From contig DAOWKX010000077.1 of the NCBI GenBank assembly GCA_030639705.1, forward strand, positions 1 through 13,023: DNA of 13,023 nt. Direction: 5' to 3'. The notes under the pieces are model-generated. The model made no database searches. It was not told the origin of the DNA and saw nothing but the letters and a program-made list of their open reading frames with translations. The stretch's first letter is position 1. Every line of letters begins with the position of its first letter. Positions 1-7,562 of this stretch are shown here, piece after piece. Position numbers and translations under genes: made by a program. Source of the DNA: Candidatus Aminicenantota bacterium. GTDB lineage: Bacteria; Acidobacteriota; Aminicenantia; UBA2199.

Positions 1-2
1 AT

Positions 3-962
3 GTGGGCGAGGCAGCAATAAAAAGTATTCTGAAGGCCCGTCAGGAACATGGTGAGTTTGAAAATTATTCGGATTTTATCACCCAAATAGATCTAACCAA
101 GGTAAACAAGGGGGTCATTGAAAGCCTGATAAAATCCGGTGCGATGGATAGCTTTAAAATAAGCCGCCGAGCCCTTTTCGAGAACGTCGAGTATGTTATC
201 AAGCAGGCAGCTGTCATCGAGAAAAACAGAAATCAAAATCAAATGTCACTGTTTTCAAAAGAAGAATCCAGTACAGGTATAATTATCCCCCGGGAAAGCC
301 TTGAAAAACCAGAATGGGACGAAAATGTGATCATTCAGGGAGAAAAAGAAATTACCGGAATCTATATCAGCCACAACCCGGTTGAAAAATACAAAAAAGA
401 AATAAAAAAAGTATCCAACACCACCATATCCCGGATAGAAGCAAAGGAGTTCAGCAATGAAGTGGTGAAACTGGGGGGTGTTATCACCCAGTACAAACAA
501 AGAAAATCAAAAAAGGGAGATTTTTACGGTGAGCTGTATTTTGAAGATTTAACCGGAAGAATCAAAGTCTTAACCTTCAAAGATAAATGGGAAGACCTGA
601 AAAAAGACATTAAGCTGGATTTTCCTTATTTTTTAGAAGGCCGATTGCCAATGAGGGATGACCAGGAAATAAACATCTATCTGGAAAATCTTATTGAACT
701 GGACGTTTTTTTAAGGAAAAAGGCCAGGAAAATTATCATTAAAATTGAGTACCAGCAATTAAGTAAATCCTTTAACGAAAAACTGAACACCTTAATCGAT
801 AGAAATAAGGATACAACTCCCTATCTTATTGTAATCAATCGCGCAGATGGTTACCGTACCATTGTCAAATCAGATGAGCAAACGGGATTAAAACCCACCC
901 TGGCCATGAAAAAAGAGCTGGAAAAGTTCATCGGTGAAAATACAGTGGAAATTATCTATTAA
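3..962 (+). CDS. dnaE: DNA polymerase III alpha subunit, C-terminal part (5' end outside window)
   Basis: This is the last 319 residues of the replicative polymerase catalytic subunit. The first codon in frame is an internal GTG inside the family's VGEAAI helix-hairpin-helix segment, so the gene is cut by the window edge and this is not a start. In order it shows the HhH region (about residues 1-50, with SLIKSGAMDSF), a QMSLF peptide at 80-84 that fits the Qxx(L/M)F internal beta-clamp-binding motif, and an OB-fold (about 150-233, VKLGGVITQYKQRKSKKGD then GELYFEDLTGRIKVLTF). A basic C-terminal domain follows, in the place where the E. coli protein contacts tau. Polymerase active-site residues lie upstream, outside the window. 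The OB-fold with the clamp motif supports the DnaE type rather than PolC. The gene ends with TAA and converges on the transporter gene with 15 bp between them and no clear terminator hairpin. Confidence 0.95.
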   Translation: MGEAAIKSILKARQEHGEFENYSDFITQIDLTKVNKGVIESLIKSGAMDSFKISRRALFENVEYVIKQAAVIEKNRNQNQMSLFSKEESSTGIIIPRESLEKPEWDENVIIQGEKEITGIYISHNPVEKYKKEIKKVSNTTISRIEAKEFSNEVVKLGGVITQYKQRKSKKGDFYGELYFEDLTGRIKVLTFKDKWEDLKKDIKLDFPYFLEGRLPMRDDQEINIYLENLIELDVFLRKKARKIIIKIEYQQLSKSFNEKLNTLIDRNKDTTPYLIVINRADGYRTIVKSDEQTGLKPTLAMKKELEKFIGENTVEIIY

Positions 963-977
963 CCTGGATTTCTTGTT

Positions 978-2060
978 TTATTCGGCGCTGATTAAACTGG
1001 CAATCGGCTTCAGAGAATCGATGTGTTCGAATATTATTTTGATTGCCGAAGTCAAGGGAACCGCCAATATCATTCCGGTTATTCCCCATATCCAACCCCA
1101 GAAAATCAAAGAAACCAGAATTACAATGGGAGAAAGGTTAAGATTCTTACCGGTGATAGACGGTTCAATGACGTTTCCGATAATCATCTGAGTTAACATC
1201 AAAGCCAGGGCAACTATCAGTACGCGAACCGAAAATCCATAGTTGATGATGCCAATGACGATCGGAAATGCAGTCGCCACCATAGAACCGAAATTGGGGA
1301 TAAAATTGAGCACAAAGATAAGAAAAACAGAAAAAAGAACAAAATCAAAGCGGCCCGTGAAAAGGATAATTCCGCTTACAACCGCTGTTAATAAACTGAT
1401 TGAGGTTTTTATCAACAGATAATGCTGGACCTGATCTTCGATAGAATTTAAAATAAAAATAATCTTATCTGCTTTGCTCTCACTAAAGGCATTGTTTATT
1501 CTGATGACCATTGACTGTCTCCCGGCCAGCATAAACATCAAGAATATGATGATTAGCACCACATTGCCCATAAATGAGGCAAAGCTACCAAAGGTTGAAG
1601 AAACAACAGCAGTAATGGTATTGATGGATTTGGTCCAGTCAATGTTTTCAATATAATGATTGACATCACTGATGGGAACCTTTATCAATTCAGAAAAATT
1701 TTCAATAAGACTTACAATTTTATCACTGTAGGCAGGAAATTTTTTTATGAAAGAAGACGCTATGGCAAAAACCAGTGCCCCTAAAAAATAGAAAATGATA
1801 AAAATAAAAATCAATAAAAAAAACAGAACCAGTATCTTTTTGAGTCTTAAAGGGAGAATTTTTGATAAAATCCAGGAGGACAACAACTTTTTGACAACAC
1901 CGTTAAACAAAAAATAGAGTAAAAGAGCCATAAAAAGCGGAAGAAATACAGTCTTCAGTTCTTTTAAAATAAGGATAAAGATAACTGTAACCAGGAATCC
2001 GGTAAAAAGTTTAATATGAAAGAGATCTCTGTTTTCACTAAGCATAGGCTGAAACTTCAT
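978..2060 (-). CDS. AI-2E/PerM family inner-membrane transporter
   Basis: This is a 360-residue polytopic membrane protein of the AI-2E exporter family (UPF0118; YdiK/PerM/TqsA relatives). Hydrophobic segments lie at about 16-32, 37-55, 76-101, 160-180, 218-236, 240-275, 279-297 and 309-340. A soluble amphipathic stretch (about 102-150) lies between the early and middle helices, as is usual. Family signatures are NFIPNFGSM (252-260) and GNVIEPSITGK followed by LSPIVILVSLIFWGWIWG (about 295-326). Some members export the quorum signal AI-2 and others act in sodium/proton antiport, so the substrate cannot be named. Two starts are possible. ATG at 2060 overlaps the upstream gene by 23 bp with AAGGA directly against it. 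ATG at 2045 (MLSENRD) overlaps by 8 bp with AAGGA 15 bases away. Either way it is translationally coupled to the small membrane gene. Confidence 0.9.
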   Translation of the reverse strand: MKFQPMLSENRDLFHIKLFTGFLVTVIFILILKELKTVFLPLFMALLLYFLFNGVVKKLLSSWILSKILPLRLKKILVLFFLLIFIFIIFYFLGALVFAIASSFIKKFPAYSDKIVSLIENFSELIKVPISDVNHYIENIDWTKSINTITAVVSSTFGSFASFMGNVVLIIIFLMFMLAGRQSMVIRINNAFSESKADKIIFILNSIEDQVQHYLLIKTSISLLTAVVSGIILFTGRFDFVLFSVFLIFVLNFIPNFGSMVATAFPIVIGIINYGFSVRVLIVALALMLTQMIIGNVIEPSITGKNLNLSPIVILVSLIFWGWIWGITGMILAVPLTSAIKIIFEHIDSLKPIASLISAE

Positions 2061-2412
2061 TCCTTACTTCTACAACTCTTCTTTTTTTAAAAAGTATCAG
2101 GTCAACCTCCACTTCATATCTATAATAAAATTCGATGGTGCCCTTTTTATGATTAAGGTTGACATTTACAACATCCTCATCATCTTTATCAAAAATAACA
2201 TTTTTCTTCTGGAGAATTTTTCTGATCAACTCTTCACCCATTTCAGCTGTAAAATGGCTACCCCGGGTAGCACCAAGGCTTTCTATCACTTCCTGCTCAA
2301 TCTGCTTGTCTGCAAAGCCGGCTCCCAGGAGCTTGATGGCCACGAATCCGCCATACACAATGATGAAAATGGCAATAAAACTAAGAAAGGTTATCTTTCC
2401 TTTTTGATTCAT
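2038..2412 (-). CDS. Small single-pass membrane protein of unknown function
   Basis: This gene encodes 124 residues. A short basic N terminus (MNQKGK) is followed by one hydrophobic helix at about 8-30, then a soluble domain with a helical part (37-70, including AEMGEELIRKIL) and a beta-rich part (about 80-124, alternating VNVNLNH, IEFYYRYEVEVDLIL and RVVEVRNEV). This fits a membrane anchor with a periplasmic alpha/beta domain. The layout resembles DUF4845-type proteins, but that is an impression, not an established match. A strong Shine-Dalgarno (GGAGGTG, 5-base spacing) fixes the start. The gene follows the FHA-GGDEF gene after 49 bp and overlaps the transporter gene, so it may be made together with the transporter. 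No function is assigned. Confidence 0.8.
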   Translation of the reverse strand: MNQKGKITFLSFIAIFIIVYGGFVAIKLLGAGFADKQIEQEVIESLGATRGSHFTAEMGEELIRKILQKKNVIFDKDDEDVVNVNLNHKKGTIEFYYRYEVEVDLILFKKRRVVEVRNEVSAYA

Positions 2413-2417
2413 ATCAA

Positions 2418-2424
2418 CACCTCC
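2418..2424 (-). promoter_or_regulatory. Strong ribosome binding site of the small membrane protein gene
   Basis: On the minus strand this reads GGAGGTG, five bases before the ATG at 2412. It is the best Shine-Dalgarno match in the window and settles the start of the 124-residue gene. It suggests that the gene and the overlapping transporter are translated well. Confidence 0.75.
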
Positions 2425-2461
2425 ATAAGGTTATGATGACTTAATATAGAATATGATTATT

Positions 2462-3394
2462 TTATACGCCGACAACTTTATTCTTCCCCTCCTTTTTTGC
2501 CCGGTAAAGAGCAATATCAGCACTCCTTATCAGGCTCTCAATCTTGGGTGTTCCGGGATTGAATTGACTGATACCAGCACTGATAGTGGTTTTAATACTG
2601 TATTTTTGAAATTTCAATTCCATTTCCTCTATCTTCTGCCTGATTCGATTTGATAATTTATAAGCTCCTTCAAGCAATGTATCCGGAAGCAAGATTAAAA
2701 ATTCCTCTCCTCCGAACCTGCTGGCGATATCCTGCTCTCTCAGATTATGTCTGATGGTATAGGCAACCTGCTTTAAAATCTCGTCTCCTGCCAGATGTCC
2801 ATAGGAATCATTTATTTTCTTGAAATCATCAATATCCAGCAAAACGACACTGAACAGCCGCTGACTGCGCTTTACCATTTTTATTTGATTGTCCAATTCA
2901 GTTAAGATATATCTTTTGTTATACAAACCGGTTAACGAATCAGTGGAAGCAAAGGTAAATAGTTTTGAATGATATTTTTCTTCAATTTCATCATTATAAC
3001 TGAAACGCAATACGGTTTCGCCGATTTCGATTTTATCACCGGGTCTCAAAATACTCTGTTTCACGGTTGAGCCATTCACATAGGTACCATTGGTGGAATC
3101 CAGATCTTCAATTATGATTTGTTCCAGTACATCCGAATAAATCACATTGATCTGACAATGCATTTTACTCACTCTGGGGTCATCCAGCATCAAATCATTT
3201 TTTTTATTCCTGCCGATTGAAATTTTGTCCTGGTTGAAAGTAAAAACTTTTCCAAAATCCGCTTCCTTACCTGACAGGACAGTCAAAATAATATTATATT
3301 TTCTTTTGGAAGCGCCCTTTTGAATTTTTTGTTTTATTTTTAGAGGGTCGACAACTGTTTTATCATAGGGATCCTGAATATCTTTTTTACTCAT
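2462..3394 (-). CDS. FHA domain-containing diguanylate cyclase (GGDEF)
   Basis: This is a 310-residue, probably cytoplasmic protein with no membrane segment. After a charged N-terminal tail (1-32) comes an FHA phosphothreonine-binding domain (about 33-132). It carries GR (61-62), RVSKMH (74-79) and DLDSTNGTYVNG (97-108), the Arg/Ser/His/Asn set expected for phosphopeptide binding. A short linker leads to a GGDEF domain (about 147-310) with TDSLTGLYN (151-159), LDIDDFKKIND (186-196) and the active-site loop RFGGEEF (226-232). The intact GGEEF predicts synthesis of cyclic di-GMP from two GTP. REQD (219-222), five residues before GGEEF, fits the RxxD inhibitory I-site. The FHA domain suggests control by a Ser/Thr kinase, but no kinase gene is in the window. 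A weak terminator after sucD lies just upstream. The leader GAAAGAGAAAAAATAG gives only a modest ribosome binding site. Confidence 0.95.
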   Translation of the reverse strand: MSKKDIQDPYDKTVVDPLKIKQKIQKGASKRKYNIILTVLSGKEADFGKVFTFNQDKISIGRNKKNDLMLDDPRVSKMHCQINVIYSDVLEQIIIEDLDSTNGTYVNGSTVKQSILRPGDKIEIGETVLRFSYNDEIEEKYHSKLFTFASTDSLTGLYNKRYILTELDNQIKMVKRSQRLFSVVLLDIDDFKKINDSYGHLAGDEILKQVAYTIRHNLREQDIASRFGGEEFLILLPDTLLEGAYKLSNRIRQKIEEMELKFQKYSIKTTISAGISQFNPGTPKIESLIRSADIALYRAKKEGKNKVVGV

Positions 3395-3424
3395 CTATTT
3401 TTTCTCTTTCCACAAAACCATCTT

Positions 3425-3453
3425 AAAAAAATTCTGAATCCCCGAATTCAAAA
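3425..3453 (-). terminator. Weak AU-rich intrinsic terminator after sucD
   Basis: Directly after the sucD stop the minus strand can form an 8-bp stem, UUUUGAAU paired with AUUCAGAA (one G-U pair), around the loop UCGGGG. Seven U residues follow immediately. The shape and position fit a Rho-independent terminator separating sucCD from the FHA-GGDEF gene. The stem is mostly A-U, so it would be weak and may allow read-through. Confidence 0.45.
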
Positions 3454-3455
3454 TC

Positions 3456-4328
3456 TCATGACTCAATAATTCTCTTTACAGTTATTCCGATATCCGCGGG
3501 AGTATCTGCCACATGGATTCCATTATCCTTTAAAACTTTTATTTTTTCTGATGCCGTGCCTTTCCCTCCAGAAATAATGGCACCGGCATGCCCCATTCGT
3601 CTTCCCGGAGGCGCGGTCTGTCCGGATATAAATGAAACAACCGGTTTGTCGAAGTTTTCCTTTATATACCTGGCAGCATCTTCTTCAGCTGTGCCACCGA
3701 TCTCACCAATCATTACCACAGCCTGGGTTTCATCATCCCGAGCAAATAACTTTAAAATATCAATAAAATTGGATCCAATAATCGGATCTCCTCCGATACC
3801 AACTGCAGTTGATTGTCCCAATCCCAGATTTGATATCTGATAAACTGCCTCATAGGTCAATGTGCCGGATCTGGATATCACACCCACATGACCTTTTTTA
3901 TGAATTTTTCCCGGCATTATTCCCACCTTAGACTCGCCTGGGGTAATAACACCCGGGCAATTGGGGCCGATCATTCGGGAATCAGTGGTTTTTAAATAAT
4001 GCTTCACCTTGACCATATCCAGTGTGGGTATCCCCTCGGTGATGCATACGATCACTTTCACACCAGCTGTTGCCGCTTCAAGCACAGCATCTGCGGCAAA
4101 GGGAGCCGGAACAAAAACAACCGATACATCAGCTCCTTCATTTTTAACCGCTTCTTCAACAGTGTTAAAAACCGGCCGTTCAAGATGTTTCAATCCTCCT
4201 TTACCGGGCGTCACCCCGGCCACAATATTGGTTCCGTATTCGATCATGTGGGTCGCATGAAAGCTGCCCTCTCTGCCTGTGAAACCCTGAACCACAATTC
4301 TTGAATCTTTATTAACCAGAATTGACAT
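3456..4328 (-). CDS. sucD: Succinate-CoA ligase (ADP/GDP-forming), alpha subunit
   Basis: This subunit carries the phosphohistidine and the CoA site. With SucC it interconverts succinyl-CoA and succinate plus CoA, coupled to ATP or GTP, in the TCA cycle. The product is 290 residues, the usual length. It shows the CoA-binding Rossmann motif GFTGREGSFH (15-24), GPNCPGVITPGE (121-132, with the conserved Cys124), the ligase segment ISRSGTLTYE (151-160) and GRRMGHAGAIISGGKGTA (242-259). His247 is the phosphorylated residue, equivalent to E. coli His246. The open frame continues 63 bases upstream to 4391, but the true start is the ATG at 4328. There the protein begins MSILVNKD as in relatives, with GAGGAAC five bases before it. 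It lies one base after the sucC stop (TGA-T-ATG), so the two are translationally coupled. Confidence 0.97.
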   Translation of the reverse strand: MSILVNKDSRIVVQGFTGREGSFHATHMIEYGTNIVAGVTPGKGGLKHLERPVFNTVEEAVKNEGADVSVVFVPAPFAADAVLEAATAGVKVIVCITEGIPTLDMVKVKHYLKTTDSRMIGPNCPGVITPGESKVGIMPGKIHKKGHVGVISRSGTLTYEAVYQISNLGLGQSTAVGIGGDPIIGSNFIDILKLFARDDETQAVVMIGEIGGTAEEDAARYIKENFDKPVVSFISGQTAPPGRRMGHAGAIISGGKGTASEKIKVLKDNGIHVADTPADIGITVKRIIES

Positions 4329-4329
4329 A

Positions 4330-5493
4330 TCAAGTTCCTCTTGAAAGTTCCACTGCTTTTTTTGCAGCATCCGGAAGGTTGTTTTCAACAATAAAATTTA
4401 CGCCTGAGTCTCTGATGATTTTTCGTCCCGCCTCCTCATTGGTGCCGACCAGTCGAATAATAATTGGAATCTTGGTATTTGATCCTTTCAATGCATTTAC
4501 AATGCCTCTGGCTACCAAATCAGTCCTGACAATCCCCCCAAAGATGTTGACAAAGACTGTTTTAACTTTGGAATCGGACAATAATATCTTAAAGGCTTCT
4601 TTTACCCTGTCTTCCGACGTACCCCCTCCGACATCCAGAAAATTAGCTGGTTCTCCTCCATAATATTTAATGATATCCATTGTGGCCATGGCCAAACCAG
4701 CTCCATTGACCATACAACCGATAGTCCCATCCAGTTTGATGTAATTCAGATCATATTTTGATGCTTCAACCTCAAGCGGGTCCTCTTCATAAATATCTCT
4801 CATATCAGCGATATTTGAATGCCTGAAGAGTGCATTATTATCAAAATCTATCTTTCCATCCAGTGCAATCACTTCATCATTACCCGTAATAATTAATGGG
4901 TTGATTTCCACAAGCGAGGCATCCATTTCCAAAAAAAGTTTAAAAAGATTTTTCAGAAGCCGGGCGAAATTTTTTTGCTGCCCTTTGTTCAACCCCAGTT
5001 GAAAGACCAGTTTTCGAAAATGAAATCCGGAAAATCCGATTACCGGATGGATATGGACTTTATAGATCAATTCTGGATTCTTTGCCGCAACCTCCTCGAT
5101 CTCCATACCTCCTTCAGGTGAAGCGATAATGACCGGCATTTCTTTTTCCCGGTCTACAATAATGGCCAGATACAATTCTTTCTTTATCTCTACACCCTGT
5201 TCAACCAGAACTTTCCTTACCCGTCTCCCTTCAGGGCCAGTCTGTTTACTGATCAACTTCATACCGATGATCTCTTTGGCTGCGCTTTTGGCTTCCTTAA
5301 GATTTTTTGCGATTTTAACGCCTCCGGCTTTGCCTCTTCCACCCGCATAAACCTGAGCCTTAATGACGCAGGGAAATCCCACCAGTTCTACGATTTTGGT
5401 TACTTCATCAATATTTTCTGTGACAGCCCCTTCGGGTATTGGAATATTATAATTCTTGAAAACCTGTTTGGCCTGATACTCGTGTACTTTCAT
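4330..5493 (-). CDS. sucC: Succinate-CoA ligase, beta subunit
   Basis: This is the nucleotide-binding beta subunit of succinyl-CoA synthetase. It has 387 residues, against 388 in E. coli, so it is full length. An ATP-grasp domain fills the N-terminal half: MKVHEYQAKQ start, VIKAQVYAGGRGKAGGVK (43-60), and metal-binding positions in VEINPL (Asn198) and ALDGKIDFD (Asp212), corresponding to E. coli Asn199 and Asp213. The C-terminal ligase domain has NGAGLAMATMD (263-273), NFLDVGGG (284-291) and NIFGGIVRTD (316-325). ADP versus GDP preference cannot be settled by eye. AAGGA lies six bases before the ATG. The preceding propeller gene ends 43 bp upstream with no visible terminator, so sucCD may be partly co-transcribed with it or use a promoter I cannot identify. 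Confidence 0.97.
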   Translation of the reverse strand: MKVHEYQAKQVFKNYNIPIPEGAVTENIDEVTKIVELVGFPCVIKAQVYAGGRGKAGGVKIAKNLKEAKSAAKEIIGMKLISKQTGPEGRRVRKVLVEQGVEIKKELYLAIIVDREKEMPVIIASPEGGMEIEEVAAKNPELIYKVHIHPVIGFSGFHFRKLVFQLGLNKGQQKNFARLLKNLFKLFLEMDASLVEINPLIITGNDEVIALDGKIDFDNNALFRHSNIADMRDIYEEDPLEVEASKYDLNYIKLDGTIGCMVNGAGLAMATMDIIKYYGGEPANFLDVGGGTSEDRVKEAFKILLSDSKVKTVFVNIFGGIVRTDLVARGIVNALKGSNTKIPIIIRLVGTNEEAGRKIIRDSGVNFIVENNLPDAAKKAVELSRGT

Positions 5494-5536
5494 CTTGTTT
5501 CCTTATCCAATGGTTCTTCCCTGGCACATCATTGAA

Positions 5537-7561
5537 TTATAGCTCTCTTTGAAATACTTTGGAATTGCCAAATTCATCAACAACCCTGATAAAAAAGACC
5601 TTCTTGGCTATTATTTCTTTCAGTTGAAAAGCAAAAATTTCTGATTTAGAATCATTAATCATATCTTCCGGAATCAGGGGATACCATAGCTCACCATCAT
5701 AAGAATACAAAACCTCAGAAACAAGCGATGTTTTATCGGATACCACGAATTTGACCCGGGTTCTTTCAATCACTAAATTTGTTAGCACCGGTGCGGTTGA
5801 ATCAACCACAAAGGGTTTTGAGGTTATTGAGGTCAATTTTGAGGTTGACGGTGGATTACTGAGTGAATCATCAGCAATCACTTTCATGACATAAAAATCA
5901 TCTTCAAACAATTCTGTATAAATCTTTATTTTATTATCTGAACTGTTTTTCTTAATAGGAATCCAATTCTTGTCCTTCAATTTTCTTATATAAATAGAAT
6001 ATTTCAATTCATCGTTATTGGGATCGGTGGCATTCCACCTGGCCAGTAAACATTTCTCTTTATTATGGGTTTTTTTATCAATTTTCTGCCTGGGTATCTT
6101 ATAATCCGGTTTTTTAACTTCGATATTCTTTATCAGCGGTTTTAAATTTGTTTGCAGATAAAATATCCGGAAATTATTTAAATAAGGAGTTCCTCCGATA
6201 CTGGACGAGTTGAGCATGACCTTAATCTGAAAATATCTGAAGCCATTCACATTGATATTTGAATTCTGAGGATCGGTAAAGGGTGGCGACCAATCTGACC
6301 AGGTTTTATCAGCAATATTTGAGTTTCCGGTTCTCACGAAAAACACCACTTTCATTCCCTTCGATAATTCCTGATCCCAGTAAATTTTTCCAAGCCTGGA
6401 TGGAACTTCAAGATCATATATTTCAGAAAGATAAGATCCTTTATCATTTAAATTATTTTTCATAAAAGCAATGGAGGCCATATTGTTGGTAATCATGATG
6501 AATCCATTTTTGTTAGTGATGATTTTGTAAATCTGGGCAGAATTACTTTCAAAAACCAGTGAATATCCTCCATCTTTGTTTACCCGGAAAACACGGCCGG
6601 AATTCCCCGTACCAACGATAATACTGTCATTGTACTGATCATAACATATGGTATAAACATAATCTTCCATCGAAGACCAGATCTGTTCGACGATCCCATT
6701 GGTATGAAGGCAATAAAGAATACTCTTCTCTTTTAATTCTTTTTTATCCCGGTCCTTCTGTTTTGAAAAAAAGAGTTCATTGTTTTCTGAATCCATTAAT
6801 TTTTTATTGACAATTCCTCTGGTGGCAGCAAAAAAAATATTGCCTTCTTTATCTTCACAGATAGCCCGGATTTCTTCAAGCGGAGAATCATGTATTACCT
6901 TAACTTTTCGATTTTCAATCCTGTATAAAATTCCACGATCACCGCTGCCAGTCAGGATCGAATTCTCTCTGGTGATAAAGAGACTGATTAGATGAGAATC
7001 CTCGGCATCATAAATTTTACCGACCTCGCCGGTCTTTTCGATTTTGTAGATTGCGCCACTGTTTCCCATGGCACAGATAATGTTTCCATCTTTGTCCGCT
7101 TTAATATCCCAGATAAATTTTTCAGCCGGATCAAAAACAACCTTTGCCTTTTTATTTTTCCCGATATGATATACCTTTCCATTGGGCGATGATCCCACAT
7201 AAATATCATTCTCATCTTTCACCAGCAATGCGTAAAAATCCAGTTGATCGGATTGAAAGATCTCCTCAATGGAATTGGTCTTTGAATTTAGGCGAAAAAG
7301 TATTGACTTATGGCCGGTTCCAATATAAATATCACCGTTTCCTGAAACATCCAGGGACAGGTAATATTCTCTCTCAGGACCCTTTATGTCGTTTATCTCA
7401 GGGCCCAGGAACAAACGGCCCTGGCTGTCAATACTTGTGCCTTTCAGCTCTCCCTTTTGAAAATCCTTATAATCCACTACTTCAATTTTTTTTACCTGAA
7501 CTGCATTCAAGCATATAGCAAACGAGAAAAACAACAGGATTAATATATTTTTCTTGTTCAT
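5537..7561 (-). CDS. Secreted multi-domain beta-propeller protein of unknown function
   Basis: This gene encodes 674 residues beginning with a Sec signal peptide (basic MNKKN, hydrophobic core to about 19, likely cut after CLNA at 20). There is no proper lipobox. Residues about 45-365 form a propeller. A repeated blade motif of the form (G/N)-x-I-(Y/I)-x-G-(T/S)-G-x-x-G-x-(I/V)-(Y/F)-x-(I/V) recurs near 77, 118, 159 and 200, a 41-residue period, with further copies near 47, 240 and 312. The 240 blade carries a lysine-rich insert (about 252-279). Residues 380-472 look like a beta-sandwich (WSDWSPPF, 421-428). Two fibronectin III-like or Ig-like domains follow (about 505-588 and 590-674). The propeller resembles NHL/SMP-30/WD40-like repeats, but no active-site set is recognised, so ligand binding or scaffolding is only a guess. 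It starts one base after the S55 gene stop, with GAGAGGTGA before its ATG, so the two proteins are probably made together. Confidence 0.85.
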   Translation of the reverse strand: MNKKNILILLFFSFAICLNAVQVKKIEVVDYKDFQKGELKGTSIDSQGRLFLGPEINDIKGPEREYYLSLDVSGNGDIYIGTGHKSILFRLNSKTNSIEEIFQSDQLDFYALLVKDENDIYVGSSPNGKVYHIGKNKKAKVVFDPAEKFIWDIKADKDGNIICAMGNSGAIYKIEKTGEVGKIYDAEDSHLISLFITRENSILTGSGDRGILYRIENRKVKVIHDSPLEEIRAICEDKEGNIFFAATRGIVNKKLMDSENNELFFSKQKDRDKKELKEKSILYCLHTNGIVEQIWSSMEDYVYTICYDQYNDSIIVGTGNSGRVFRVNKDGGYSLVFESNSAQIYKIITNKNGFIMITNNMASIAFMKNNLNDKGSYLSEIYDLEVPSRLGKIYWDQELSKGMKVVFFVRTGNSNIADKTWSDWSPPFTDPQNSNINVNGFRYFQIKVMLNSSSIGGTPYLNNFRIFYLQTNLKPLIKNIEVKKPDYKIPRQKIDKKTHNKEKCLLARWNATDPNNDELKYSIYIRKLKDKNWIPIKKNSSDNKIKIYTELFEDDFYVMKVIADDSLSNPPSTSKLTSITSKPFVVDSTAPVLTNLVIERTRVKFVVSDKTSLVSEVLYSYDGELWYPLIPEDMINDSKSEIFAFQLKEIIAKKVFFIRVVDEFGNSKVFQREL

Positions 7562-7562
7562 G

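Noticed and set aside
963..977. Bidirectional terminator between dnaE and the transporter gene
   Set aside because: The 15-bp gap contains no inverted repeat that I can see.
2413..2461. Promoter for the small membrane gene (TTGTCG and TATATT-like boxes)
   Set aside because: The spacing between the boxes is too long and the region is simply AT-rich.
4329..4391. N-terminal extension of sucD to an ATG at 4391
   Set aside because: It would overlap the end of sucC by about 60 bp and add 21 residues absent from the family. The ATG at 4328 has a good ribosome binding site.
4322..4663. 113-residue open frame on the + strand
   Set aside because: It lies wholly antisense to sucC, which is a certain gene. 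It has no ribosome binding site and no recognisable domain.
6238..6300. WSDWS in the propeller protein as a cytokine-receptor WSXWS motif
   Set aside because: A short chance resemblance in a bacterial secreted protein; nothing else supports that family.
7144..7518. 124-residue open frame on the + strand
   Set aside because: It is antisense to the propeller gene. Its composition does not look like a folded protein, so it is a shadow of the real gene.
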